Shown here: positions 26,047 through 33,779 of the stretch, in pieces
Numbering within the stretch: the first letter of the stretch is position 1
Layout of the letters: each line of letters begins with the position of its first letter
Assembly: GCF_017635265.1 (NCBI RefSeq)
Contig: NZ_JAGBLU010000125.1
Span: 1-50,740 of the forward strand
Length of the DNA stretch: 50,740 bases
Source of the DNA: Butyrivibrio sp.
GTDB taxonomy: Bacteria; Bacillota; Clostridia; Lachnospirales; Lachnospiraceae
Direction: 5' to 3'
Translations under genes and position numbers: made by a program
Notes under the pieces: generated by a model
Databases searched by the model: none
What the model saw: only the letters and a program-made list of their open reading frames with translations
Told to the model about the DNA's origin: nothing

Positions 26047-27411
26047 ATGAACAATGGGATTGAAAAAGAAAACGGTGTGGCTGATGACAATAATATTGAT
26101 GAGGTGACTGAAGCTGTAGATGATGCGGAGACATCTGATGATACGGGAGCTGTAGTTAATACGGATGCTTTCGATAATGCAGAAGCTTTCTGCAGTGATA
26201 CCGTTGAAGAAACCAACAAAGCAGAAGAAAGCAATATGATAGAAGAAACCATGACAGACAGTGTTGCAGATGTCGAAAACGAGGACGGAGCTTTAGCTGA
26301 TGCAGGCGGTGCCGGTAAGAAAAAAGATACCAAAACAAAGAAAAGAAAACGCAAGATCATCCTGATTGTGGTGCTTTCTGTTCTCGCCATTTTTGTTTTG
26401 TCAGGGATTATTGCATGGATAGTTCTGAATGCAAAGGGAAGGAATGATCTCTACGACAAAGCTGAAAGCAGCGCACCAATAATGGAGAGCATAGAGCCTG
26501 AAGAATCCCAAGCTGCAGAGGCGCAGAACGATGTTACATGGAAAAAGGGTTGGGTGCGATATAATGGAGACATATATCAATATAATGAAGATATTCTGAC
26601 ATTTCTGGTGATGGGAATAGATAAAACAGGGAAGGTTAAGGCAGTAGAATCAGGCGTTGACGGAGGACAGGCTGATCTTATAATGCTTGCAGTGTTTAAT
26701 CCACACACTAAAAATGTTTCACTTATTACAATTAATAGAAATACCATGACAGAAATAGATGTATATGATGACAATGGCGATTATATCGGGAGTGGTCAGG
26801 GACAGATATGTTTGCAACATGGATATGGAGATGGAGCAGAATTATCATGTGAGAGAACAGAAAAGGCGGTTTCAAATCTCTTTTATAATCTGCCTATTCA
26901 CGGATATCTCTCTATCAATATGGGTGCTATAAAGGCAATCAATTCGGCTGTTGGTGGAGTGACCATAACACTGGATGATGATTTCCAGGCTGTCATGGAT
27001 GGGGTAAGCGTTTTTCTGCCAAAAGGAGATAATACACTAACGGATGATGAGGCGCATGTCTATATCCGATACAGAGATCACTCTGAATTTGATTCAGCTA
27101 CTACCAGGCTCAACAGGCAAAAAAAATATATTGCTGCATTGATATCCAAACTAAAAGAAGAAACAGCAAAGGACTTTACTGTTCCCATAAATGTGTTCAA
27201 TGAATTACTGCCATATATAGTTACTGATATAACTACAAGTGAGATTACATATATGGTCTCTAATACATATGGCTACAGCTTTAATTTTAACAATATCTAT
27301 TCCCTGGAGGGAACAACTACCATTGGAAAAACTGAACATGAAGAATTTAATTATGATCCTGAGCAGCTATATAACATGATCATAGATATATTTTACGAAA
27401 AAGTAGAGTAG
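26047..27411 (+). CDS. LytR-CpsA-Psr (LCP) family protein
   Basis: Membrane-bound enzyme family that transfers undecaprenyl-linked glycopolymers onto peptidoglycan. ATG 26,047 has GAGGT 7 bases upstream, giving 454 residues. Residues 1-95 are acidic (Asp/Glu/Val/Ala-rich) and cytoplasmic, a basic stop KKKDTKTKKRKRK precedes the helix at about 103-126, and the LCP domain spans about 182-400. It shows 'FLVMGIDKTG', 'ADLIMLAVFNP', 'SLITINRNTM', 'YLSINMGAIKAINSAVGGVTI', 'YIRYRDHSEFDSATTRLNRQK' with the Arg residues that bind the pyrophosphate. It precedes the EPS locus and shares an operator with it, so it may attach that polymer to the wall. Confidence 0.9.
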   Translation: MNNGIEKENGVADDNNIDEVTEAVDDAETSDDTGAVVNTDAFDNAEAFCSDTVEETNKAEESNMIEETMTDSVADVENEDGALADAGGAGKKKDTKTKKRKRKIILIVVLSVLAIFVLSGIIAWIVLNAKGRNDLYDKAESSAPIMESIEPEESQAAEAQNDVTWKKGWVRYNGDIYQYNEDILTFLVMGIDKTGKVKAVESGVDGGQADLIMLAVFNPHTKNVSLITINRNTMTEIDVYDDNGDYIGSGQGQICLQHGYGDGAELSCERTEKAVSNLFYNLPIHGYLSINMGAIKAINSAVGGVTITLDDDFQAVMDGVSVFLPKGDNTLTDDEAHVYIRYRDHSEFDSATTRLNRQKKYIAALISKLKEETAKDFTVPINVFNELLPYIVTDITTSEITYMVSNTYGYSFNFNNIYSLEGTTTIGKTEHEEFNYDPEQLYNMIIDIFYEKVE

Positions 27412-27418
27412 AAACAGC

Positions 27419-27454
27419 AGCGCAGCGGCTTATTACCAGAACCGCTGCGCTTTT
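27419..27454. terminator. Terminator between LCP and XRE genes
   Basis: Perfect 10-bp stem AGCGCAGCGG / CCGCTGCGCT followed by TTTT. It lies between convergent genes and touches the stop of the XRE gene. Confidence 0.88.
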
Positions 27455-27731
27455 ATGATTCCTCTAATTGATACTTTATTAAATCCTCCGGTCTACAGTC
27501 TAAGACATAACAAAATCTTGCGAGAACATCCAAATCGATGGTTGTTACTGAGTCATCATACCACTTCTTGACAACTTCGAATCTGGTATCTGTGGCACGT
27601 GCAAGAGCATTTCTAGTCATGTGTTTTTTATCGATTATTTCAGCAAGGCATACATGCATTTTTCCGTATTTCTTAATATAAAAGATATTCTTGGTATCAT
27701 ATTCTTTTTTATATTCAGATGTTCTTCCCAT
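27453..27731 (-). CDS. XRE/Cro-type helix-turn-helix regulator
   Basis: Small DNA-binding protein of 92 residues. The core from about 25-85 reads as a Cro/C1 domain: 'HVCLAEIIDKKHMTRNALARATDTRFEVVKKWYDD' (helices 1-3), then 'TTIDLDVLARFCYVLDCRPEDLIKY', the usual ending of this small-repressor group. RBS AAGGTGAT lies before the ATG. It is divergent from the sortase-like gene. The 200-bp gap between them holds two copies of a 25-bp palindromic motif plus a half-site, which this protein probably binds (inference from location and similarity of motif copies). Confidence 0.85.
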   Translation of the reverse strand: MGRTSEYKKEYDTKNIFYIKKYGKMHVCLAEIIDKKHMTRNALARATDTRFEVVKKWYDDSVTTIDLDVLARFCYVLDCRPEDLIKYQLEES

Positions 27732-27774
27732 AAGATATCACCTTCTCTCAATTAAAATTTAGTCACAGTCATGA

Positions 27775-27914
27775 TAACTATATGCAAAGTAGTTAAAATC
27801 GGCTTTCTATTAACAAGATAATAAGTTGAAAATAATCAATTCACAATAAATGTAGACATAGTAAACTAAATGGATATATAATAATTGTGTTACTATGTGC
27901 ATAGTAATTAAAAT
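27775..27914. promoter_or_regulatory. Operator repeats and promoter between XRE and sortase-like genes
   Basis: Two direct copies of a 25-bp motif (27,775-27,799 and 27,890-27,914; 21 of 25 identical). The second contains the perfect palindrome TTACTATG-TG-CATAGTAA at 27,890-27,907. A half-site CATAGTAA sits at 27,857-27,864. A promoter for the plus-strand gene, TAGACA-18-TATAAT (-10 at 27,877-27,882), has the half-site in its spacer and the palindrome at its start site. Confidence 0.7.
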
Positions 27915-27971
27915 TAAGTTATATATTTATAGATGGTCTTGGTTAAAGCAAGGCTATGGATGACAGTGATT

Positions 27972-28844
27972 ATGAAAAATAGATGCGTATTGGGGATATC
28001 TGTAGTGATGGCAATGGCTATCACAGCGTGTGGTGGCACGAGCCGGAATGATATGGTCAAAGAGGATAAAACAGATGTTACCAGTGAAGCAGTGTCAGAC
28101 ACAAGCGGTTCTGAGAGTACTGCTTCTTTTGATGATCTAGAGACTGAAGAAAATACAGTTGCTGACGCAGAAAATCTGCCGGATTCACTTGAAGATGGAG
28201 AGACAGCGATGTTGTCTTACAATATGACAGATGAAGAGATTGAAGGCAGTATCCCAGATGTTAAAGTGGATTTTGAAGTGCTCCGAGAAAAGAACTCTGA
28301 TATTTGCGCATATATCGTTATTCCTGGAACGTCTATCGATAACCCTGTTTTGAAAAAAGACGATAGTAATGAGTATTACTTGGAACATGGTGAGGATAAC
28401 GAAAGCAATTCAGCCGGCTGCATATTTATAGACATGGGAAATGAGACCGACTTCACGGATCCGGTCACCTGTCTTTATGCAAATGCAGGAGAGGGCGAGC
28501 CTTTTTGTGAACTGATCAACTACCTTGATAAAAGCTTTATGGAGAAAAATGAGTTCATTTACGTATACTCCGATGATTATGTGACTCAGTATAGAGTTTT
28601 TGCAGCATATAGCACTGATGAAACAGAAAGGCCACTTGTAAAATACAATTTTTATGACTATGCAGAGTATACGAAGTACCTTGATGACATATTTGAAACC
28701 AGAGATATGACTGCTGTAATTAATAAAGATCTTCAGGATGAGGCCCTTTCCTCATGGAACATCATCACCCTTATGGGGATTAATGAAGATGGAAGCAGGC
28801 AGGTTCTTCAGGCGGTATTTAATGGAAGAACTTCAATTTATTAA
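27972..28844 (+). CDS. Sortase-B-like lipoprotein lacking catalytic His and Cys
   Basis: Exported lipoprotein of 290 residues with a degenerate sortase fold. The signal ends in a lipobox ITAC followed by GG, then a 75-residue acidic linker. The sortase domain keeps the class-B landmarks 'IPGTSIDNPVL', 'YYLEHGEDNESNSAGCIFID', the later 'VYSDDYVTQYRVFAAYSTDE' and R276 before 'QVLQAVF'. The catalytic His motif (YGHN in SrtB) reads YANA here (N171 region), and the catalytic Cys (LSTC) reads LMGI (I270). It should therefore not cleave or transfer proteins by the sortase mechanism. An ATG 12 bases upstream has a better AAGG site, so the true start may be 27,960. It lies beside a regulator and LCP gene, at the head of the EPS locus. 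Confidence 0.75.
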   Translation: MKNRCVLGISVVMAMAITACGGTSRNDMVKEDKTDVTSEAVSDTSGSESTASFDDLETEENTVADAENLPDSLEDGETAMLSYNMTDEEIEGSIPDVKVDFEVLREKNSDICAYIVIPGTSIDNPVLKKDDSNEYYLEHGEDNESNSAGCIFIDMGNETDFTDPVTCLYANAGEGEPFCELINYLDKSFMEKNEFIYVYSDDYVTQYRVFAAYSTDETERPLVKYNFYDYAEYTKYLDDIFETRDMTAVINKDLQDEALSSWNIITLMGINEDGSRQVLQAVFNGRTSIY

Positions 28845-28904
28845 AGTATTAGATCCTTTCAGGATTTAATATAAACCACATGATATGAGCAAAGGAGGCA
28901 ACCA

Positions 28905-29468
28905 ATGAAGAGAAAGATTTCATCTATTATTGCTGCAGTCTTGGTTGGTTCAATGGTAGTTGGATCAACTGTATTTGCAGCAGACAGTTCTACAACAACA
29001 AATACTGAAAGTACATCAATTGTTGAGACAGCAGAAGCGAAGGCAGGCAACACTATTTATGCCGTACCTACAGGAAAGAATGAAGGCACAGCAACTGTTG
29101 GGGGAACAAGAATCACTACTAATTACAGCGAAGTAACTATTCCGGGCTCGATTGAAACTGCTGTTGTTGCTCCTGTAAAAGAGGAAGCAACAAAGGTTCT
29201 TGATGATTATGTGAATGCTAACCTTAACGGCGGAACTATTGCCCTTAAGACAAAACTTCGTCTTTACAAAGCAGGAAAGTCTATTAATACTGGTTTTGGC
29301 GTGCTCAAGCAGGCTTTTGGTGTAGGTAACAAGTACGATGGAAGAACAGCTACAGTATACCAGATTCACCAGGATGGCACTATTACATCAACGGATGTTG
29401 TTGTAACAAACGGTAAGGTTAACATTGCTGTAACAGATCTTGGCACATTCTACATAGTTATCAGATAA
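28905..29468 (+). CDS. Secreted protein of unknown function
   Basis: 187-residue exported protein with a clear signal peptide (MKRKISS, hydrophobic core, cleavage after VFA at about 25). It is followed by a Ser/Thr-rich stretch and a compact domain with many beta-type segments ('TVGGTRITTNYSEVTIPGS', 'TATVYQIHQDGTITSTDVVV', 'GTFYIVIR'). No cysteine, no anchor, no sorting signal. Strong RBS AAAGGAGG. It lies 60 bp after the pseudo-sortase, probably in the same transcript. Not recognised. Confidence 0.8.
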   Translation: MKRKISSIIAAVLVGSMVVGSTVFAADSSTTTNTESTSIVETAEAKAGNTIYAVPTGKNEGTATVGGTRITTNYSEVTIPGSIETAVVAPVKEEATKVLDDYVNANLNGGTIALKTKLRLYKAGKSINTGFGVLKQAFGVGNKYDGRTATVYQIHQDGTITSTDVVVTNGKVNIAVTDLGTFYIVIR

Positions 29469-29545
29469 ATAATCAATTACAAAAAAGGTTCTCCATTCCT
29501 TAAATGGAGGTCATGCATGACACTATTTTCTCTAGCATGTGGTTT

Positions 29546-29567
29546 GGGCCGGACTAAGCTCCGGCCC
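29546..29567 (+). other. GC-rich hairpin before the antiterminator gene
   Basis: Perfect 8-bp stem GGGCCGGA / TCCGGCCC with a 6-nt loop, followed by TATTAATAG, a poor U-tract. Just upstream are another hairpin (CTCCATT / AATGGAG at 29,491-29,509) and the palindrome GTCATGCATGAC (29,510-29,521). It may end the secreted-protein mRNA or serve as a leader structure for the next operon. Confidence 0.5.
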
Positions 29568-29594
29568 TATTAATAGAAATGACAGTTTTGGATT

Positions 29595-30101
29595 ATGTTT
29601 TATGTGATTTGGGTTCAAACCCTTAAGGAACAGGAGTTTAAATCGAGATTTGAGAAAGATATAGATAGCAATCTGTATAACAGAATACTTCTTATATCGA
29701 GGACAGAGAAACAGAAGCACAAAGATGGATATAAGGAAATAAGCAGGCTGATGTTTCCGGGGTATTTATTTGTGGAAACAGATCATCCTGACAAAATACA
29801 CGAACATATATGCTCACAGCCGAGTTATATAAAAATCCTGGGCAATGATGGTCAGTTCCTGCCTCTTACCAAAAGTGAAGAGGATTTCCTGAACAGGATT
29901 ACCGGGCATACAGACAGAGTGGATATGTCTCTTGGAATTATTGAGAACGGAATTGTAAAGATACTAAAAGGGCCTCTGTTCGGATTTGAACAGTACATTG
30001 TTAAGGTAGACAGACATAAGAGAAAGGCTTACCTGGAAATGAAACTTTTCGGAGATACGAAGAGGATAATTGCAGGGCTTGAGATAGTTGCGAAGAGTTA
30101 A
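29595..30101 (+). CDS. NusG-paralog transcription antiterminator (LoaP/UpxY type)
   Basis: 168-residue specialised NusG homolog that rides with RNA polymerase to let long polysaccharide operons be read through. The N-terminal NGN domain is clear: 'MFYVIWVQTLKEQEFKSRFE', 'RLMFPGYLFVETD'. A C-terminal KOW-like domain follows ('VKILKGPLFGFEQYIVKVDRHKRKAYLEMKLFGDTKRIIAGLEIV'). It is placed directly before the priming transferase of the EPS operon, the typical location. The leader between them has a perfect hairpin at 30,172-30,193, a candidate recruitment site. No SD is obvious before the ATG. Confidence 0.88.
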   Translation: MFYVIWVQTLKEQEFKSRFEKDIDSNLYNRILLISRTEKQKHKDGYKEISRLMFPGYLFVETDHPDKIHEHICSQPSYIKILGNDGQFLPLTKSEEDFLNRITGHTDRVDMSLGIIENGIVKILKGPLFGFEQYIVKVDRHKRKAYLEMKLFGDTKRIIAGLEIVAKS

Positions 30102-30171
30102 GAACCCATATCTAAAGCAATCGTTGCCAGTGGCACGTTGCCCAGGGTATGGCGGCATGAAATCTGGTCAG

Positions 30172-30193
30172 CCGGATATTGAGAGATATCCGG
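30172..30193 (+). promoter_or_regulatory. Leader hairpin between antiterminator and EPS genes
   Basis: Perfect 8-bp stem CCGGATAT / ATATCCGG with loop TGAGAG. LoaP proteins are known to bind a hairpin in the leader of their target operon. Location fits, but the match to a known LoaP motif was not tested. Confidence 0.5.
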
Positions 30194-30243
30194 TATGGCG
30201 AAGCTTGCACAAAACTTCCAAGAGGGAAAGAGTATGAAAAATA

Positions 30244-31635
30244 GTGGGAAATGCAAATATTATTAAGGAAATAACTGAATCGAAAAATGATATGAACAAT
30301 GTCAGCGTTATAAACAAGGGTATTTTATTTTTGTTGAAAGGTCTGTGGATTGCCATATGCACAGGCATCTTTTTTACGATATGGCTAGAGTTTTATAAAG
30401 TGCAGTTATATGAACCGTTTTACGAAAGGGGCAACTACGCAGTCTCTATGATTTATGCGGTTATATTTTGGAGATTGTCAAAACTATACGGCTGCTTTGA
30501 CATAGACCTGAAGAAGCCAAGCGAGATCATATATTCTACTGTGATATCATTAACAACTTCATCATTTATTATCTACGTTGTGGCATGGCTATTGGTGAGA
30601 AAACTCCCATCAGTAGTCCCTCTTTTGATTCACATTGCTGTCTGCTCACTGTTGTCTGTTATTTGGGCCAGGACAGCAGTTCTGACATGCGACAGACTCA
30701 ATAAACCTAAAAAAGTGCTGTTGATATATGACAATGAACAGGCTAAAGAAAATGGACTCAGCATTATCAACAAGCTCACGAGAAAGTTTGTGTTACATGG
30801 CGTAAAACATGTAAATGAGGACGTATCAAAAACAATATTGCACATAACGACGACGATGCCTGACGCACTTATGCTGTGCGGTCTTCACTCAACTCCGAGA
30901 AATGCAATACTTAAGTTTTGTGCAACCAATAGTATTCCGGTTTATATCAGGCCAAATATCGGAGACTATCTGCTGGATGATGCCAGAGAGATCCAGATGG
31001 CAAATCTTCCTGTAAAGGTATATGAAAAGAGTGATAGAGATTACTTTTACTTATTCCTTAAAAGATTATTTGACATAGTATTGTCCATGACTGGGCTGAT
31101 TGTCGCATCTCCAATAATGCTGATCACTGCAATTGCCATAAAGCTCTATGATGGTGGTCCTATATTCTATTCACAGGTCAGACTTACTAAAGACAGAAAA
31201 GAATTCACCATATATAAGTTCCGGAGCATGAAAATCGATGCTGAAGCAGATGGCAGAGCCAGACTTGCCAGCGTTGCAGACGACAGGATAACGCCTGTTG
31301 GAAAGCTTATCAGGGCAACAAGGATAGACGAACTTCCTCAGATCATATGCATATTAAAAGGAGACATGTCTATTGTGGGACCAAGACCGGAGAGACCTGA
31401 ATTGTGCAGAGTATATGAAGAGGAAATGCCGGAATTCGCGCTAAGGACTGAGGTTAAGGCAGGCCTGACCGGATATGCCCAGGTTTATGGCAAGTACAAT
31501 ACTGAGCCCTATGACAAGCTTCAGATGGATCTCATGTACATATCAAATCAGAATCTTTATACGGATTTTAAGATAATACTTGCAACTATAAAAATCATGT
31601 TTTTACCCGAAAGCAGCGAAGGTGTAAAGAATTAG
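30244..31635 (+). CDS. Polyprenyl glycosylphosphotransferase (EPS priming enzyme)
   Basis: Membrane enzyme that puts the first sugar-phosphate on undecaprenyl phosphate, 463 residues. It has N-terminal helices (about 25-150), a CoA-binding-like domain, and a C-terminal bacterial sugar transferase domain from about 270: 'KRLFDIVLSMTGLI', 'FTIYKFRSMKIDAE', 'IDELPQIICILKGDMSIVGPRPERPEL', 'VKAGLTGYAQVYGKYNT'. All catalytic motifs (the DE pair in IDELPQ) are intact. The frame has only a GTG at 30,244 with no well-spaced SD. The best RBS and ATG (GAGGG, ATG 30,234) are one base out of frame across an A5 run. The N-terminus may be mis-sequenced or frameshifted. Confidence 0.88.
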   Translation: MGNANIIKEITESKNDMNNVSVINKGILFLLKGLWIAICTGIFFTIWLEFYKVQLYEPFYERGNYAVSMIYAVIFWRLSKLYGCFDIDLKKPSEIIYSTVISLTTSSFIIYVVAWLLVRKLPSVVPLLIHIAVCSLLSVIWARTAVLTCDRLNKPKKVLLIYDNEQAKENGLSIINKLTRKFVLHGVKHVNEDVSKTILHITTTMPDALMLCGLHSTPRNAILKFCATNSIPVYIRPNIGDYLLDDAREIQMANLPVKVYEKSDRDYFYLFLKRLFDIVLSMTGLIVASPIMLITAIAIKLYDGGPIFYSQVRLTKDRKEFTIYKFRSMKIDAEADGRARLASVADDRITPVGKLIRATRIDELPQIICILKGDMSIVGPRPERPELCRVYEEEMPEFALRTEVKAGLTGYAQVYGKYNTEPYDKLQMDLMYISNQNLYTDFKIILATIKIMFLPESSEGVKN

Positions 31636-31656
31636 TAGTAATACAAGGAGAATGGA

Positions 31657-32718
31657 ATGCAAAGAAATAAGGTTGCAGGGAAGCAATGGCTCTTAGCAGG
31701 CATAGTCATAACAATTATCATTCTCGGAGCTCTATTGATAGATCCTATAATGACCATGGCGGCGAAGGAATACACTGTATCCGGACAGACTTCGCAAAAA
31801 ATATATGATGGTGCCTCAGAAAACGGGAAGGTTGTTGCCAACGCAGTTCCCGGGAATACTTTTACAATTTTGGAAACGGTCAAGGATTCACAAGGGAGGA
31901 ACTGGCATCACGTATCTCTTGCCGGAGGAACCACCGGTTACATAATCGCAAGCAGGGTCGTTGAAGTTGAAGAAGAGTCTGCCTCTGAGCCTGTCACAGA
32001 GCCTGAGGAAGTTGCCGAAGAAGCTTCAGATGACTCGGCAGAAGAGATGCAGGAGCAGGACCAGAACCAGGAGGAGAATGAGACTGATCAGGTAGAAACG
32101 GAGAGCACTGAAGAACCATCAGAAAATGCAGAGGATGAGGGAAAAAGTGAAAACGAAGACCTTACAAATATGTTCATTATGATACTTTCTAACACAAATC
32201 TAAGGGATGAACCCTCATTAGATGGAGGCGTTTTAATCGTTATCCCCAAAGGTATTAAGACTCAACCGGACGAAAAGATCAATAGAGATGGCTATTTTTG
32301 GTACAGACTAACATATTTGGGGCAGACAGGATATGTCAGAGCGGACACAGTTAAGGAATCTATTGAAGCTCCTGAAGAAGAAACAGTAGAAGATTCAGAA
32401 GATGAGATTACAGAGACAGTTTCTGAGAGTACTACAAATACGACAACACCCAAGGTGGTGCAAAATGCTGGAGCGACAACAGTTTCCTATGAAGAAAGTT
32501 ATGCCAGAAGACATAAGTGGGATGACCCGGAAATGACAACCACCGAGGAGATGACAACGCATAAGCGGTTTATAGACATATATGCATTTCTGTTTGTTAT
32601 CTTTGCCGTTTTACTTGCAGTTATTGGAGTGCTGCTGCTAAACAATGTAACACATGAGCTAAAGAGAAATTCGAGGATTAATAGAAAGAGAAGGAGACAA
32701 CGTGGAGAGAGTAGATGA
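31657..32718 (+). CDS. Membrane protein with two SH3 domains
   Basis: 353-residue protein: signal-anchor helix at 11-33, first bacterial SH3 domain at about 38-105 ('YTVSGQTSQKIYDGASENGKVVANAVPGNTF'), an acidic Glu-rich linker, second SH3 at about 170-230 ('NTNLRDEPSLDGGVLIVIPKG'), a Thr/Glu-rich stretch, and a C-terminal transmembrane helix near 310-332 with a very basic tail (KRNSRINRKRRRQRGESR). The ends are inside and the SH3 region outside. RBS AAGGAG. It overlaps the chain-length gene by 4 bases. A role in guiding polymer at the wall is inferred from neighbours and SH3 domains. Confidence 0.8.
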   Translation: MQRNKVAGKQWLLAGIVITIIILGALLIDPIMTMAAKEYTVSGQTSQKIYDGASENGKVVANAVPGNTFTILETVKDSQGRNWHHVSLAGGTTGYIIASRVVEVEEESASEPVTEPEEVAEEASDDSAEEMQEQDQNQEENETDQVETESTEEPSENAEDEGKSENEDLTNMFIMILSNTNLRDEPSLDGGVLIVIPKGIKTQPDEKINRDGYFWYRLTYLGQTGYVRADTVKESIEAPEEETVEDSEDEITETVSESTTNTTTPKVVQNAGATTVSYEESYARRHKWDDPEMTTTEEMTTHKRFIDIYAFLFVIFAVLLAVIGVLLLNNVTHELKRNSRINRKRRRQRGESR

Positions 32719-33779
32719 ATAAAATAATTGATGACAGTGGGCAGAAAGTAATCCTTGAAGTACATAAGGAAAATACAAAACAAAATGATCAGTATATTGA
32801 CCTTATCGATGTTGCCAGAAACATGAACAGAAGAAAAAGATTATATATGTATCTATGTGTGGCAGCGATCATTTTGGGAGTTGCTGCAGGCTTTATAAAA
32901 GTCACTATTGATCATTACTTCAATCACAGTTCGTATGCTAGAGCGCTTGTCAGCTTTCAGTATGATGGAATTGAAAGTGGCCTGGATCCTAACGGTGCTT
33001 CCTTTGATATTAATAAGATAAAGAGCCCTGCGGTAATACAAAAAGCGCTGGATAGTTTGGGAATATCTACAGAATATATTGAAAACGTAAGATCAAATAT
33101 TGTAGTGGAGGGAGTTATTCCGGAGGATGCCGTAGAAAGAATTACTGTTATTAACAAGATGGCAGAGGATGATGGACAGTATTATCAGCAGTTGCTTGAT
33201 GTATCCTATTATCCCTCGCAGTATGTTGTTTACTTTTATGATGACAGGACATTCTCTACAGGACAGATAAATCAGATCTTAAATGCTGTTTTGGAAAGCT
33301 ACAAAGAGTATTTCTTTGATACATATGCCAACAATGAAGCACTGACAGTTACTGCAGGGCTGCTGTCCGGAGATGACTATGACTATTCAGAAAGCGTGGA
33401 TCTGTTAAGAACGCAGCTCAAACTGATGAAAAACTTTGCTCAGGCAAAGGCAACAGAAGCACCGGACTTCAGAGCTTCCGGCACAGGCCTTTCCTTCACT
33501 GATATAGCAACATCTATAGGCTTTTTGCAGGATGCAGATCTGGCAAGACTTTCTTCTTATATAGAAAGCAACTCTCTTACAACAGATGCAGTTAGGCAGA
33601 TAGAATATTACGAATATCAGATAGAGGAATATACAAATAGATTGTCAGAGCTACAGGTCAACCTGTCAAATGTAAACTCAGCTATGGATTTCATTTTTAC
33701 AAAGGTGCACCACTTATCAACTGGATGTTCTTCTATCCAGTTGAAAAGTGGTTATCAAAATACACTGATGTTCTCATAA
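32715..33779 (+). CDS. Wzz-type chain-length determinant, 3'-truncated
   Basis: Polysaccharide co-polymerase of the Wzz family that sets polymer length. Native sequence covers about residues 1-323: basic cytoplasmic start, first transmembrane helix near 43-65, and a long periplasmic-type helical region with a coiled coil at the end. The family needs a second transmembrane helix at the C-terminus, and this is missing. At about 33,685 the reading frame passes into DNA of a glycosyltransferase gene in the wrong frame and ends with about 30 unrelated residues. It is therefore broken by a recombination or deletion and probably non-functional. Overlaps the SH3 gene (ATGA). Confidence 0.8.
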   Translation: MNKIIDDSGQKVILEVHKENTKQNDQYIDLIDVARNMNRRKRLYMYLCVAAIILGVAAGFIKVTIDHYFNHSSYARALVSFQYDGIESGLDPNGASFDINKIKSPAVIQKALDSLGISTEYIENVRSNIVVEGVIPEDAVERITVINKMAEDDGQYYQQLLDVSYYPSQYVVYFYDDRTFSTGQINQILNAVLESYKEYFFDTYANNEALTVTAGLLSGDDYDYSESVDLLRTQLKLMKNFAQAKATEAPDFRASGTGLSFTDIATSIGFLQDADLARLSSYIESNSLTTDAVRQIEYYEYQIEEYTNRLSELQVNLSNVNSAMDFIFTKVHHLSTGCSSIQLKSGYQNTLMFS

